Part shown: positions 14,720 to 24,045 of the stretch, piece by piece
How the letters are laid out: each line of letters begins with the position of its first letter
Numbering within the stretch: position 1 is the stretch's first letter
Source of the DNA: an uncultured Prevotellaceae bacterium
GTDB lineage: Bacteria; Bacteroidota; Bacteroidia; Bacteroidales; Bacteroidaceae
NCBI GenBank assembly: GCA_947174565.1
Contig: CAMWJL010000013.1
Coordinates: 1 to 37,178 of the forward strand
Direction of reading: 5' to 3'
Length of the DNA stretch: 37,178 bases
Position numbers and translations under genes: made by a program
Notes under the pieces: generated by a model
Told to the model about the DNA's origin: nothing
Databases searched by the model: none
Seen by the model: only the letters and a program-made list of their open reading frames with translations

Positions 14720-17700
14720 TTACAAGTTGATTTTTACACCGAGATTAAAGCTTCTGTTGACAGGGAGCATGCCTGTGTCTATGCCTTGGTAGAGCACGCT
14801 GTTGCCACATGAGAACTCTGGGTCTTTGCCTGTATATTTTGTCAGTGTGACCAGATTGTTGGCTTCTGCCCAGATGGTAAGACCCTGAATCCACGAAGCG
14901 TTGATGGGCCATTCGTATGAAAGGCGAACTTTCTTCAGCTTGAGGAAAGAACCGTCTTCAATCCAACGGTCGGAGAAACGTTCGTTGTTCACCCATTCCT
15001 CTGACTCTGTGGACATGGCACGGGGCAGAAGGGCACAGTCGCCTTCTGATGTCCAACGATTCACTGCTGCGGTGGTTTGGTTGTAGAATGTGTTGAGCGA
15101 CTCCAGTCTCGAACGCTGATAGTTGTAGATGTCGTTGCCGAGAGAATACTTGAAGTTGATGTCAAGACTCCAGCGTTTATATGAGAGGTTGGTGTAGATT
15201 GTACCGTAGATGTCGGGGTTTGGATTGCCAATCACGGTTCTGTCATGGGAGTCAATCACACCATCGTTGTTCATATCTACAAAGTGAATGTCGCCTGATG
15301 AGAAATTACGATAGGGAGTCTCTTTAATACCAGTAGGATACTTCAAGTAACCGTCTTCTGTCTTGGTCGTTGCATGGCTTGCAGCTTCGTCGGTAGAGAA
15401 GACACCTGCGGTCTTGTATCCATAGAAAACACCTGCTGACTGACCAACAGCCGTAAGAACCTCAGCACCATAGATTGTCTGTGTGTAGTCGCCTTCTGGC
15501 AGAGAGGTGAGCTTGTTCTTGTAATGTCCCATGGTGGCACCGAGTTGCCACTTAAAGTCTTTTGTGTTCGCCAAGATGACGTTCATTTTGACATCTACGC
15601 CGACATTGCGGAGAGAACCGTCATTGCTCAGATAGCTTTTCAAACCAGAAAGATAGCCTATGCTCTTGGGAGTAATCAGGTTGTCGGTGTTGGAGACATA
15701 GAAATCAGCACCTGCCTGAATGCGGTTTTGGAAGAACGAACCATTCAGTCCCACGTTCCAACGGCGAGTCGTTTCCCACTGGAGAGAAGGATTCTCGATA
15801 TTGGCAAGCTGCAACGCTGTTGCTGTTCTTAGGAACGTGTAAGACTTGAAGTAGGTGCGAGCTGCTGAATAGTCGAAGTTGTCATTACCTGATTCGTCAT
15901 AGCCCACAGTCAGTTTCAGATAGTTGATACCGCTGTTTTTCGGCATCCACTTTTCGTTCGTGATGACCCATCCTGCTTGGAGGCTGGGGAAGATGCCCCA
16001 TCTTACACCAAAGAGTTTGATGCCTTCTGCGGCGTCAGAACCGAAGCGTGATGATGTTTCGGCTGACAGCGTGCCTTCAAGAATGTAGGTGTTCTTGACT
16101 GACCATCGTCCGAAAAGGTAGTAAGCCAAGTTGTTCCAACCGTCTTGGTTGCCTTCCACAGATCGGTAAGTGGCTGTCATGTTAGGCATCTTGTCGTTAC
16201 CAGGGTTGTAGGAACGCATGTATGAATCAGAGAAACGGTTGCTGGTGAAGCGGACGCCACCGAATGCCATCAAATCGTGCATGCCATAGTTGGCTGACCA
16301 ATTGGCACGGAGGTCTTCGTAAATGGATGTCTCTTTGGAGAAGAGTGATTTCACCATGGATGTGACGAGACCATAACCCTCATAGTTGAAGTAAGGGCTA
16401 CCAGCATTGGGGAGGAAGTACTTTTCGTTGGAACGGTTCAACTGATAGGCGAAACGGTTCGTGAGATAGAAGTGCTTGCTGATTTCCCATTTGGGCATGA
16501 TATTCAGGTTGAATTGAGTCACTTCTTGGCGATTCTTGTTGTCGCCTTCACCATTTTGGAGAATCCAGTAGGGGTTGGCAAGAGCTGTGTTCGTGCCATA
16601 GAGTGAGGCAAAAGCGAACGGGTAAGTGTCGTCATCGACATACTTGCCAGCATATGTGGTGGAGAGGTGCAGTTGCCCGTCGTCGCCTGCATAGTAGCCA
16701 TACTTGGACAGGAATGGTGCCTGTATGAGACCGAGCACGTTAGGGGCTGCAATGGTTTGAGTTGTATAGGACTCTGCCCATCCATTGTCGCGAAGATTGT
16801 AGGCGAGTTTGGAGTAGGAGAGGTCAAGTTGTGTAGAAAGGTTCTTTATCAGTTTGATGTCGGTGTTGAAGCGAATGTTCAAACGGTCGAAATCATTGCT
16901 CTTGGCAGTTGACGCTGAGTTTGTATAGCCCAATGCAAGGTTGTACATAGCCACATCGTCACCGCCTTGTACGCTGATTTTGTAGTTTTGTGTAGTCGCT
17001 GTTTGGTAGAGACCATCTGACCAGTCCGTTTCGTTGTGGTACATGGGATACCAGTAATAGGACGGGTTGCTGTTTAAGAAGGGGATGGACGCATTCGCAG
17101 TTGTGTGTTCAGAGCCATAAGTGGTTGTTCCCATCAAATCGCTGAGGTAATTGCGGTACTGATTTGCGTTCATCATCGGAGTGAGGGAAGGCTTGAGTTC
17201 AAAGCCGATATTGGCGCTGACGTTAATCTTTGTTGCCATAGAATGACCGCGTCTGGTGTTGATAAGCACCACGCCGTTGCCACCACGGGAGCCGTAAAGG
17301 GCGGTAGCATTTTTCAGAACTTCTACAGATTCAATGTCTTCTGGGTCAATGCCTGCCAAAATGTTGTTGAAGAAACCTTCGTGGATGCTGGTTCGGTCAA
17401 GTTGAGGATCCATTATCATACCATCGAGGATGATGAGTGGCTGTGCATTGATGTTGAGCGAGTTGAGACCTCGGATGAACATCGCTACGCCTTGACCGCG
17501 CAGACCTGAGCGGTTGATGGTGTGGATGTCGCCCGACAACAGGTGGTCTATTTCTTCGTCTGCAACAATGGCAGATGTCGTTTCAACCGTCGCTTTGCCT
17601 GTGGCAGTGATGTTCGTGGTGGGCGCATAGGCCTTGTTGAAGATGCTGCTATACAGTCCTACTGATGGGGCTGTGGCATTATCAAAGCTGGTTTGAACGT

Positions 17701-18025
17701 CATTGTAACCAGGGACGGTGATGTAGAGCGAATTGACGAAGGTTGGCACTTTGAGTGTGTACTTACCATCTTCACTGGTCATGACGGCATATCGGTCGTA
17801 ACCGTATGCTTGCACTCTTGCACCATCGATGGGCTGTCGGGTGGCGGCATCATAAACATAACCGCTTACCTCTTTCATCTCATATTGAGGTGCTTGAGCC
17901 GTAGCTCGGACAGGCTTGGCGGGGGCTTCTGTTGCTTCTTGGGCACACAGGGTCGTTACTCCTGATAACATCATGAGTCCGAGACCAAGGCGAAGCATGC
18001 CTATATGTATATTTTGATTTTTCAT
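14720..18025 (-). CDS. SusC/RagA-family TonB-dependent outer-membrane channel (second pair)
   Basis: About 1101 residues from ATG 18025, whose product (MKNQNIHIGML...) begins with a normal signal peptide ending LCAQ; an in-frame start 14 codons upstream lacks one. Domains: an acidic/Pro-rich linker, a carboxypeptidase-D-like beta-sandwich (about 38-110, SGYVYDAATRQPIDGA), a plug domain with the SusC signatures FIRGLNSLN, PLIILDG and LKNATALYGSRGGNGVV, and a 22-strand barrel ending FNLGVKINL. The protein imports substrate across the outer membrane using TonB energy. It follows the third FAS1-like lipoprotein gene with a 55-bp gap, the widest in the operon. It is clearly diverged from the other SusC of the operon, so the two pairs may take different ligands. 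Confidence 0.94.
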   Translation of the reverse strand: MKNQNIHIGMLRLGLGLMMLSGVTTLCAQEATEAPAKPVRATAQAPQYEMKEVSGYVYDAATRQPIDGARVQAYGYDRYAVMTSEDGKYTLKVPTFVNSLYITVPGYNDVQTSFDNATAPSVGLYSSIFNKAYAPTTNITATGKATVETTSAIVADEEIDHLLSGDIHTINRSGLRGQGVAMFIRGLNSLNINAQPLIILDGMIMDPQLDRTSIHEGFFNNILAGIDPEDIESVEVLKNATALYGSRGGNGVVLINTRRGHSMATKINVSANIGFELKPSLTPMMNANQYRNYLSDLMGTTTYGSEHTTANASIPFLNSNPSYYWYPMYHNETDWSDGLYQTATTQNYKISVQGGDDVAMYNLALGYTNSASTAKSNDFDRLNIRFNTDIKLIKNLSTQLDLSYSKLAYNLRDNGWAESYTTQTIAAPNVLGLIQAPFLSKYGYYAGDDGQLHLSTTYAGKYVDDDTYPFAFASLYGTNTALANPYWILQNGEGDNKNRQEVTQFNLNIMPKWEISKHFYLTNRFAYQLNRSNEKYFLPNAGSPYFNYEGYGLVTSMVKSLFSKETSIYEDLRANWSANYGMHDLMAFGGVRFTSNRFSDSYMRSYNPGNDKMPNMTATYRSVEGNQDGWNNLAYYLFGRWSVKNTYILEGTLSAETSSRFGSDAAEGIKLFGVRWGIFPSLQAGWVITNEKWMPKNSGINYLKLTVGYDESGNDNFDYSAARTYFKSYTFLRTATALQLANIENPSLQWETTRRWNVGLNGSFFQNRIQAGADFYVSNTDNLITPKSIGYLSGLKSYLSNDGSLRNVGVDVKMNVILANTKDFKWQLGATMGHYKNKLTSLPEGDYTQTIYGAEVLTAVGQSAGVFYGYKTAGVFSTDEAASHATTKTEDGYLKYPTGIKETPYRNFSSGDIHFVDMNNDGVIDSHDRTVIGNPNPDIYGTIYTNLSYKRWSLDINFKYSLGNDIYNYQRSRLESLNTFYNQTTAAVNRWTSEGDCALLPRAMSTESEEWVNNERFSDRWIEDGSFLKLKKVRLSYEWPINASWIQGLTIWAEANNLVTLTKYTGKDPEFSCGNSVLYQGIDTGMLPVNRSFNLGVKINL

Positions 18026-18080
18026 GTTCTTGCTATTTATATAAGTTTTTGGGGAGCATTGTTCCAAGTACTTCGGAGTT

Positions 18081-19955
18081 CTACCATTCTTTGGGCTTCA
18101 TGATGATGGAGTTAATCCAAAGTTCACGACAGTATTCCTTCTCTGTTGACTTGGGTTTGCTTTCAATCTCGATGACAGGATAGGCGTTGTCTCCGAGTCC
18201 ATCATAACAGACGGGGAATTCAAAATCTTTGGCAACACAGATGGTGTCTGTATAATCGACATTGCCATAAGCGTTGAAATGCACGCCACGGTTGACAAAG
18301 TTGTTCGTGTTATACAATGAATCACCTTGTGCATCGACGGCATCTTCAGAAGGGTTCTTGAATTTCTCATTTTTGACTCGTTTGCTTTGCTTGTCGTCAG
18401 CCATCTTGTCGTAGGAGATAGAAACCGAGAACTTGTTGGGTTTCTCCAAATCTGTGTTGTAATTAACGACGACATAGATGTCGTACTTGCAGGATTGGAC
18501 ACTTGATAGCATGAAATCTACCTTGGGATTGCTGGAACTTGACTTGTTCACAGCCTTGTAGATGCGGTACTTAAAGGTTGAGTCTGGCTGAATTTCTTCC
18601 TCTCCAATCGTGACGGTTGGGTTGATATACGTCAGTGAGGTGAAACCAGAACGGTTCTCATTGATGGTCTTTGTATCCGCATACTCTAAATTGAGTTGGT
18701 CAAGGGTTGGAGCGTAGATTGTGTATGGGTAGGGGAACTTATCGACAATGTAAGCATACCCATTGCTAAGCGTAACGGGCTCTACATTACCAAACATGTC
18801 GGCATAACTGTCTATCTCTATTGCACGCATTGCACGATCTTCGGCGGTGAGTGTACCTTTTTTCTTGAACTTTCGATCTATTGTTGAATAGAGAGAATCA
18901 CCCTGTTCATCCAACTTCTTAATGTCGTCCAGCGTTGCGATGGGAACATTCCTATATTGCCAGTTTGCGTTGAAGACAAGTTCGCGGCAGATGACATTCT
19001 TTGATGCGAAATTGACGAGTGAGTCCAGCTCTTCATCCGTGAATGTTGTCTCTTTGGAGTAAGTGGCATCCCCACCTGTTTCGCTGGTTGTGTGAAAGTC
19101 TTGTTTATAACTCTTCGCTCTTTTAAAGTATTGCTGTGTTTTCTCTAAGACTTCATCCCAAGCATCATTGGTGAGAAGAATCGCCGCATAGTTGGAATCT
19201 TCACGTTCCAAGAATGCACGGAGATAATAGCTCGTGTAGTCATTTGAAGTGGTAGTAACAGAATCAACCCATGTGATTTTGCCATCAATCGTAGGACCTT
19301 GTGTAGAAGCATACTCGTCGAACTCGGTCTTTTGGTATTTCTTGATGAACTCATTCATGCCGCTGAGGTCATCACGCGTGTCCAGATATTCGTAAAGATT
19401 GGGCAGATATTTCGTGGGCTGTGCCAAAATGTGAAGCGCACCATTGGACACTCTCACATTTGGTTCTGTCATAGCAATGCCTTGGAAAGTGCCTTCATCA
19501 AAGTTTAGCCATGCAGACTTATTGTTTAAGAGATTCACTTTCGCTGAACCTGTGCCAATAGCTGAACGGCTATAGCGGGTCATGTTGTTGCGAAGTAATT
19601 CTTGCTCAACCTTGTAAATGCTGTCTCTGATACCAGATTCTATCAATCCTTTATAGTAATTGTAGTTGAATGAACCATTGGTGGGAGCCCAAACGGTGAA
19701 TGTCTGTGCATTGTTCAGCAGGTCGGCATAAGTCTCAGGTGTCGTTTTCTGCTCGTTCTTTGAGTAATAGACATTCTGCAAGATGTCGGCAAATTCGCTG
19801 AGCCGCTCATCGGCTTGAATAGTCTTCCATATCGTCTGCTTGCTTGTTGCATCAGACGTGATGTCAAAATGATCATCGGAACAGGCACTGATGCCCGCAG
19901 CTAACGCTACAGTCATCAATGAACCCGTGAACCATTTTATATTGTTGATTTTCAT
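18081..19955 (-). CDS. FAS1-like surface lipoprotein with C-terminal beta-rich domain
   Basis: 624 residues from ATG 19955 (MKINNIKWF...); an upstream in-frame start would overlap the preceding gene and spoil the signal. The lipobox gives Cys25, followed by SDD, consistent with Bacteroidetes surface export. Two divergent fasciclin-like modules are seen: about 33-182 (TIWKTIQADERLSEFADIL, then TFTVWAPTNGSF) and about 184-450 (LYEYLDTRDDLSGMNEFIKK, then YAAILLTNDAWDEVL). The last 170 residues look like a beta-sandwich and end near ELWINSIIMKPKEW. The position between another FAS1 lipoprotein and a SusC/SusD pair points to a surface glycan- or protein-binding role. FAS1 assignment rests on these boxes only and is weaker than for the neighbours. 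Confidence 0.82.
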   Translation of the reverse strand: MKINNIKWFTGSLMTVALAAGISACSDDHFDITSDATSKQTIWKTIQADERLSEFADILQNVYYSKNEQKTTPETYADLLNNAQTFTVWAPTNGSFNYNYYKGLIESGIRDSIYKVEQELLRNNMTRYSRSAIGTGSAKVNLLNNKSAWLNFDEGTFQGIAMTEPNVRVSNGALHILAQPTKYLPNLYEYLDTRDDLSGMNEFIKKYQKTEFDEYASTQGPTIDGKITWVDSVTTTSNDYTSYYLRAFLEREDSNYAAILLTNDAWDEVLEKTQQYFKRAKSYKQDFHTTSETGGDATYSKETTFTDEELDSLVNFASKNVICRELVFNANWQYRNVPIATLDDIKKLDEQGDSLYSTIDRKFKKKGTLTAEDRAMRAIEIDSYADMFGNVEPVTLSNGYAYIVDKFPYPYTIYAPTLDQLNLEYADTKTINENRSGFTSLTYINPTVTIGEEEIQPDSTFKYRIYKAVNKSSSSNPKVDFMLSSVQSCKYDIYVVVNYNTDLEKPNKFSVSISYDKMADDKQSKRVKNEKFKNPSEDAVDAQGDSLYNTNNFVNRGVHFNAYGNVDYTDTICVAKDFEFPVCYDGLGDNAYPVIEIESKPKSTEKEYCRELWINSIIMKPKEW

Positions 19956-19972
19956 ATTCTTTATATTATTGA

Positions 19973-22111
19973 TTACCAAATGTCTTCATTCATCTCTCCG
20001 TTATATACGGACTTTGGAACCATCTCAATGAAGTCGTAGAAGAACTCCTTACGGTTGTTGTTCAACACTGATTTGAAACGAATCCAATAGGTCTGACCTG
20101 CCTCGAAATCGCCTGTATAGATAATCTTGCGGACATTGTTGGAGTTGTCACGGGCTGTTGAGTGAGGGCAACCGCCGCTGAAATTTTCTTGATTCTTAGT
20201 GGCGGTGACGTATTTCGGACCCTTCATGAAACCAAGGTTTCTCATGGTCTTTTGGTTCTCATAGAGGCTGGTGGAGTCTGTCCCCGCAGGGTGAATTGTT
20301 CTTTCTTCGACCCAGCCAGTTAAGTCCCTACCAGTACCTGTGGAGCGCAGGTCAAGTGGAGTGCCGATGGCTGGTAAATGTTTCGGGTCGTCGCCCAAAT
20401 AAACCTGTACCATGCCACGGTTGTCGCTCACCCAAACGCCGAAGCGAACTTCGTATGTACCAGAGCGAGGAACAGGAGGTAACTTCATAGTGAAATCTAC
20501 AGGACCACGAATGTTGAACTCATCAATTTGGTAGTCCAACCAAGAGCCACCATGCTCGTAACGTGTGTTCGGCATGTATTCGAACTCAGTTTCATAAGTC
20601 ATGTCGCAAATGTTGTCAAAGTAGTCCGTTGGGAAGAACCAAGAGTCTTCTCGATTTTGGCGTATGTTGTTGGTCATCATCTCGGGAAGAAGAGCTGTCA
20701 CATCGTAGCGTTGACGCTCGTTGAGCACGTTTGTAGCCACTTCTTCATTCCAAATGAGAATATCGTCGATAGGCCAGTAGATGCCGTTCTTGCAATCGTT
20801 GTCCTCCACATCTGTTAGAATCTTGATTCCTGGTATTTTTTCAGACAGAGTTTTGTTCTCGTTGTAGGTACGTGGATTATAGATAGATTTACGGTTGATG
20901 CGTAACTCACCACCACGAAGACCTGTTACCTTGAGTGAACGGCGTTGTACACCCATTGTTTCCCAATACTCCCAAACGTTCACGGTGAAACGTTTGTTGC
21001 CGCTCTGTACATCGCTGGCATCACGACCGTACTCGTTCGCAGAAATGACTAACTGTGTTTTTACCAACTTCTCAGGGAGAATGTGATAGGCAACGAACTG
21101 GTTCAGCCAGTTTCTATCGTTGCTGAAATCATTGTCAGTCCATGTGGTCTGATGCCCACTGTTAGTGTCGTCATCGTAGTAGTTGTGTTCCCGTACATAG
21201 TTCTTTAATGCAGCAATGAAATCCGCTTCTGTTGGGTCTTCACCGAGGGAAAGTTTCTCTTTCAATACATCATCGGTCTCTACGAAAATGGTGTAGCCGT
21301 ACTCGCGCTGCTTGGGGAACTTGCCTGTGTAGTCAGAGTAGCGACATGTCACCTTTTCACCAAGTTTATCGTAGTATTTCTCTTCCCATTCCGTATCTTT
21401 CCACTTGTTTACTTTCTTGTCCCAACCTGTCTTCTCCAGAAGTCGTCCGAACATCTGTGTACTTTCGGTTGCCATCACCATCTCTGCAATGCTTGATTTT
21501 GAGGGTGAAATGACGTGGTCGATGGTGTGGATATAACCATTCTCTACTTCAATGTCACCGTTGATGACTTTTGAGTAAGCATTGATGTATAATAATGTGT
21601 TGTCCTCGACATCATTGGTATAACGCGGAGTGATGTAGCGGTTATTCATATTGGTGACAGACAGGGGCTCATTCGCCACAAAGTCTGTGGTCATGAAAGC
21701 TGTGTTGTTTCCATTGTCGATGATGGAGTTGAACACGATGTATTCTGCCACAGAGTCGGGAATCTCATTGATATCTGTCGTCTCCACTTCACCAACTTCC
21801 AAAAGGGAGTCAAGATAAGCTTGGATGGCTTTGTCTGTAGGAGCAAAGCAGGTGTAGTTGCCACGGGCATCCAATAACTCTTTCATAGTGGATGAAGAGT
21901 GGTCGCTCAAGTGTATCTTTGTCAGTAAGGAAAGGTAGTTGCTAAACGAATCCGTATGATTCTCGAAATAGTCGGTCATCATTTCTCCTGTGAAAGTGTA
22001 GAGGTCACGTTCGTCAATGTCCTCTTTGCACGAATACAGAGCCATGGTTGCAAGAGCACACGCCATGAGTGGTGCTCCGCAATATTGTTTAATGTGATTC
22101 AATATGTTCAT
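19973..22111 (-). CDS. FAS1-domain surface lipoprotein with C-terminal ligand-binding-like domain
   Basis: 712 residues. Lipobox ALYSC gives Cys28, followed by KED, a surface-export type signal. Two fasciclin modules: about 40-201 (MKELLDARGNYTCFAPTDKAI, then NGYIHTIDHVISP) and about 206-455 (MFGRLLEKTGW, YTIFVETDDVL, FVAYHILPEKL, NGIYWPIDDILIW). These are the H1 and H2 boxes of FAS1. The C-terminal 250 residues are rich in beta strands and aromatic residues (GTYEVRFGVWVSDNRGMVQVY..., YWIRFKSVLNN), as in carbohydrate-binding lipoproteins of similar loci. It starts 11 bp after SusD of the first pair. A glycan- or glycoprotein-binding role is inferred from context. Confidence 0.87.
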   Translation of the reverse strand: MNILNHIKQYCGAPLMACALATMALYSCKEDIDERDLYTFTGEMMTDYFENHTDSFSNYLSLLTKIHLSDHSSSTMKELLDARGNYTCFAPTDKAIQAYLDSLLEVGEVETTDINEIPDSVAEYIVFNSIIDNGNNTAFMTTDFVANEPLSVTNMNNRYITPRYTNDVEDNTLLYINAYSKVINGDIEVENGYIHTIDHVISPSKSSIAEMVMATESTQMFGRLLEKTGWDKKVNKWKDTEWEEKYYDKLGEKVTCRYSDYTGKFPKQREYGYTIFVETDDVLKEKLSLGEDPTEADFIAALKNYVREHNYYDDDTNSGHQTTWTDNDFSNDRNWLNQFVAYHILPEKLVKTQLVISANEYGRDASDVQSGNKRFTVNVWEYWETMGVQRRSLKVTGLRGGELRINRKSIYNPRTYNENKTLSEKIPGIKILTDVEDNDCKNGIYWPIDDILIWNEEVATNVLNERQRYDVTALLPEMMTNNIRQNREDSWFFPTDYFDNICDMTYETEFEYMPNTRYEHGGSWLDYQIDEFNIRGPVDFTMKLPPVPRSGTYEVRFGVWVSDNRGMVQVYLGDDPKHLPAIGTPLDLRSTGTGRDLTGWVEERTIHPAGTDSTSLYENQKTMRNLGFMKGPKYVTATKNQENFSGGCPHSTARDNSNNVRKIIYTGDFEAGQTYWIRFKSVLNNNRKEFFYDFIEMVPKSVYNGEMNEDIW

Positions 22112-22122
22112 AATTCAAACAG

Positions 22123-24033
22123 TTATAAATCTTCCGTTCTTGAAGATGTCTCGTTGACTGACCACACACCATTCTGGTAGAGCCAGCTGTTATTCTTAAT
22201 TTCGGTGTTGTAGATAGGCGAGAAGAGCGACTGTATATGAGCCAGTTTTACTTTGATGGAGTTCATGTCGTCTGTTTTCTTCTTGCTGTAAATCTTCAAC
22301 ATTTCTGCGGTTCCTCCTCTTCTCAACGCATAGCGTACAAGGTCAAACCAACGTTTGCCTTCTCCATAGAACTCACGTTGGCGCTCATTCAGAACAAGAC
22401 GTTCCAATGCTTCTTGGGTCTTGAAGTTTTCAGGCTTCAGAGAGTCATTTCGTGCATTGGTATTATGCTGTTTGTCATAAGCGTATGGATTGGAACGCTT
22501 GAAAACATCACGCACATAGTGAAAGCCCTCTGTCAGATTCTCTTCATCATCGTATCGCTGTGATATGGCTTCCGCTTTCATCAAGAAGATATCGGATATA
22601 CGATAGAAAATCCAGTTGGCATTATTCGTAGAGCGTACCGACTGACCGATGTTGCCAGTGGTGAGACTCTTATCTTTGTTGGATGTCAGGTAAGCATCCT
22701 TGCTGAGAGGTCCTTGCTGTGTAATGGTTGAATATACATATTTTGCGATGTTGAAGCTCTCTTGGGTACTGGTAAAGATGAAGGAATTCCAACGGCGGTA
22801 GTCTGTCTTTGAGAAGACATAATCCGACTCAATGTTGGGATTCTCGTTGGCATCATTAAAAAGACTTGTAGTTCCTGTAAACACTCCAGCTTTTCCCTCT
22901 TTTGTGGAAAAAAGATTCCCCACCATGGTGTTCTGACAAGATACACCATCTACTTGCAACTCGAAGATGGATTCGGTGGAGTTTCCCTGTCCGAAAATCC
23001 GAGTGTAAGCAGAAGGACTTATATTGTATCCTGTTTTTTTATTCACGTTGGCAATCAGCAAGTCCTCCTCTGTTAGTGATGTGAGGTCTTCCATTGGGTC
23101 ATCTTTTAGTGTTCTGTCTGCCAATTCCGACATCTTGATGTCGAGAACCTTGTTACAGTAGATAATACAAGCGTCGTAGTCTTCTTCAGCAGTCGTTGTG
23201 TATGCCTCTTCGCGCTCGAGGTTGTTCACTTCTGTCTTGGCATCATTGATTTTCAAACCCTTAAATTCGCCATTATAGTTTTTCGCGAGCGTTATCTTTG
23301 TGAAAGGATGGTTGTTACCCGTCTTGTAAGAGGCACGCCACAGGTAGGTATCTGCCAGAAGTGCATAGATGGCTTGGCGAGTAATACGTCCCTTGTTCTG
23401 AGCCGTAGTGCCATAATCTATAGGTGCATTCTCCATGACTGATTCCAAGTCGTCAATAATGTTGTTGAGCACGGTCAGTAGTGTTGATTGTGCTTGGCGG
23501 AGTTCCTGTGAGTCGTTGTTATAATCTGTTGTCACATAAGGCACTTCGCCAAAGGTGCGTACTAAATAGAAGTGGCATAATGACCGTAGGGCTATCACTT
23601 CAGCCTTGATTGGTCGCCATTGGGCTTCTGAAAAACTTTGGTCTTTCAGAACAATTTCAGGACCATGCGCCAGCACCTTGTTGCAATAGTTGATAGCATT
23701 ATAGACGGCTGTCCAGTTAAACTGACCGTAGGTCGGAAGAAGGTTTGCCTTGATGATATTTGCATCGTTGTCGGAGCTGTTGGTCGAACGCTCAAAGTTA
23801 TCAGAACGTTCCTCGCCCCAATAGATATATCTTATTAACATGTCATTCTCGGCCATACGTCTATAACATGCCATGACGGCATTGTCTAAGTCGTTTTTGT
23901 CTTCCCAGAACTCTTCTTCCACGATGCGGTCTGTTGGGGTGATAGTCAAGAAGTCCTCACAGGAGGAGAACCCTAAACCTGTACCAGCCACAATCAGTCC
24001 GCAGAGGGTGATATTTTTAATGATATTCTTCAT
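22123..24033 (-). CDS. SusD/RagB-family outer-membrane lipoprotein (first pair)
   Basis: 636 residues. Signal peptide ends FSSC (Cys25), followed by EDFLTITPTDR, the classical SusD N-terminus. Family landmarks: FWEDKNDLDNAVMACYRRM (43-61), YNAINYCNKVL (110-120), IKAEVIALRSLCHFYLVRTFGEVPYV (about 142-167) and the late LVLNERQREFYGEGKRWFDLVRY motif, which is nearly diagnostic. It caps the SusC channel encoded 12 bp upstream and binds substrate at the surface. It is only distantly similar to the other SusD of the operon, which argues for two ligands rather than a recent duplication. Confidence 0.95.
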   Translation of the reverse strand: MKNIIKNITLCGLIVAGTGLGFSSCEDFLTITPTDRIVEEEFWEDKNDLDNAVMACYRRMAENDMLIRYIYWGEERSDNFERSTNSSDNDANIIKANLLPTYGQFNWTAVYNAINYCNKVLAHGPEIVLKDQSFSEAQWRPIKAEVIALRSLCHFYLVRTFGEVPYVTTDYNNDSQELRQAQSTLLTVLNNIIDDLESVMENAPIDYGTTAQNKGRITRQAIYALLADTYLWRASYKTGNNHPFTKITLAKNYNGEFKGLKINDAKTEVNNLEREEAYTTTAEEDYDACIIYCNKVLDIKMSELADRTLKDDPMEDLTSLTEEDLLIANVNKKTGYNISPSAYTRIFGQGNSTESIFELQVDGVSCQNTMVGNLFSTKEGKAGVFTGTTSLFNDANENPNIESDYVFSKTDYRRWNSFIFTSTQESFNIAKYVYSTITQQGPLSKDAYLTSNKDKSLTTGNIGQSVRSTNNANWIFYRISDIFLMKAEAISQRYDDEENLTEGFHYVRDVFKRSNPYAYDKQHNTNARNDSLKPENFKTQEALERLVLNERQREFYGEGKRWFDLVRYALRRGGTAEMLKIYSKKKTDDMNSIKVKLAHIQSLFSPIYNTEIKNNSWLYQNGVWSVNETSSRTEDL

Positions 24034-24045
24034 GTGTCGTTGTTT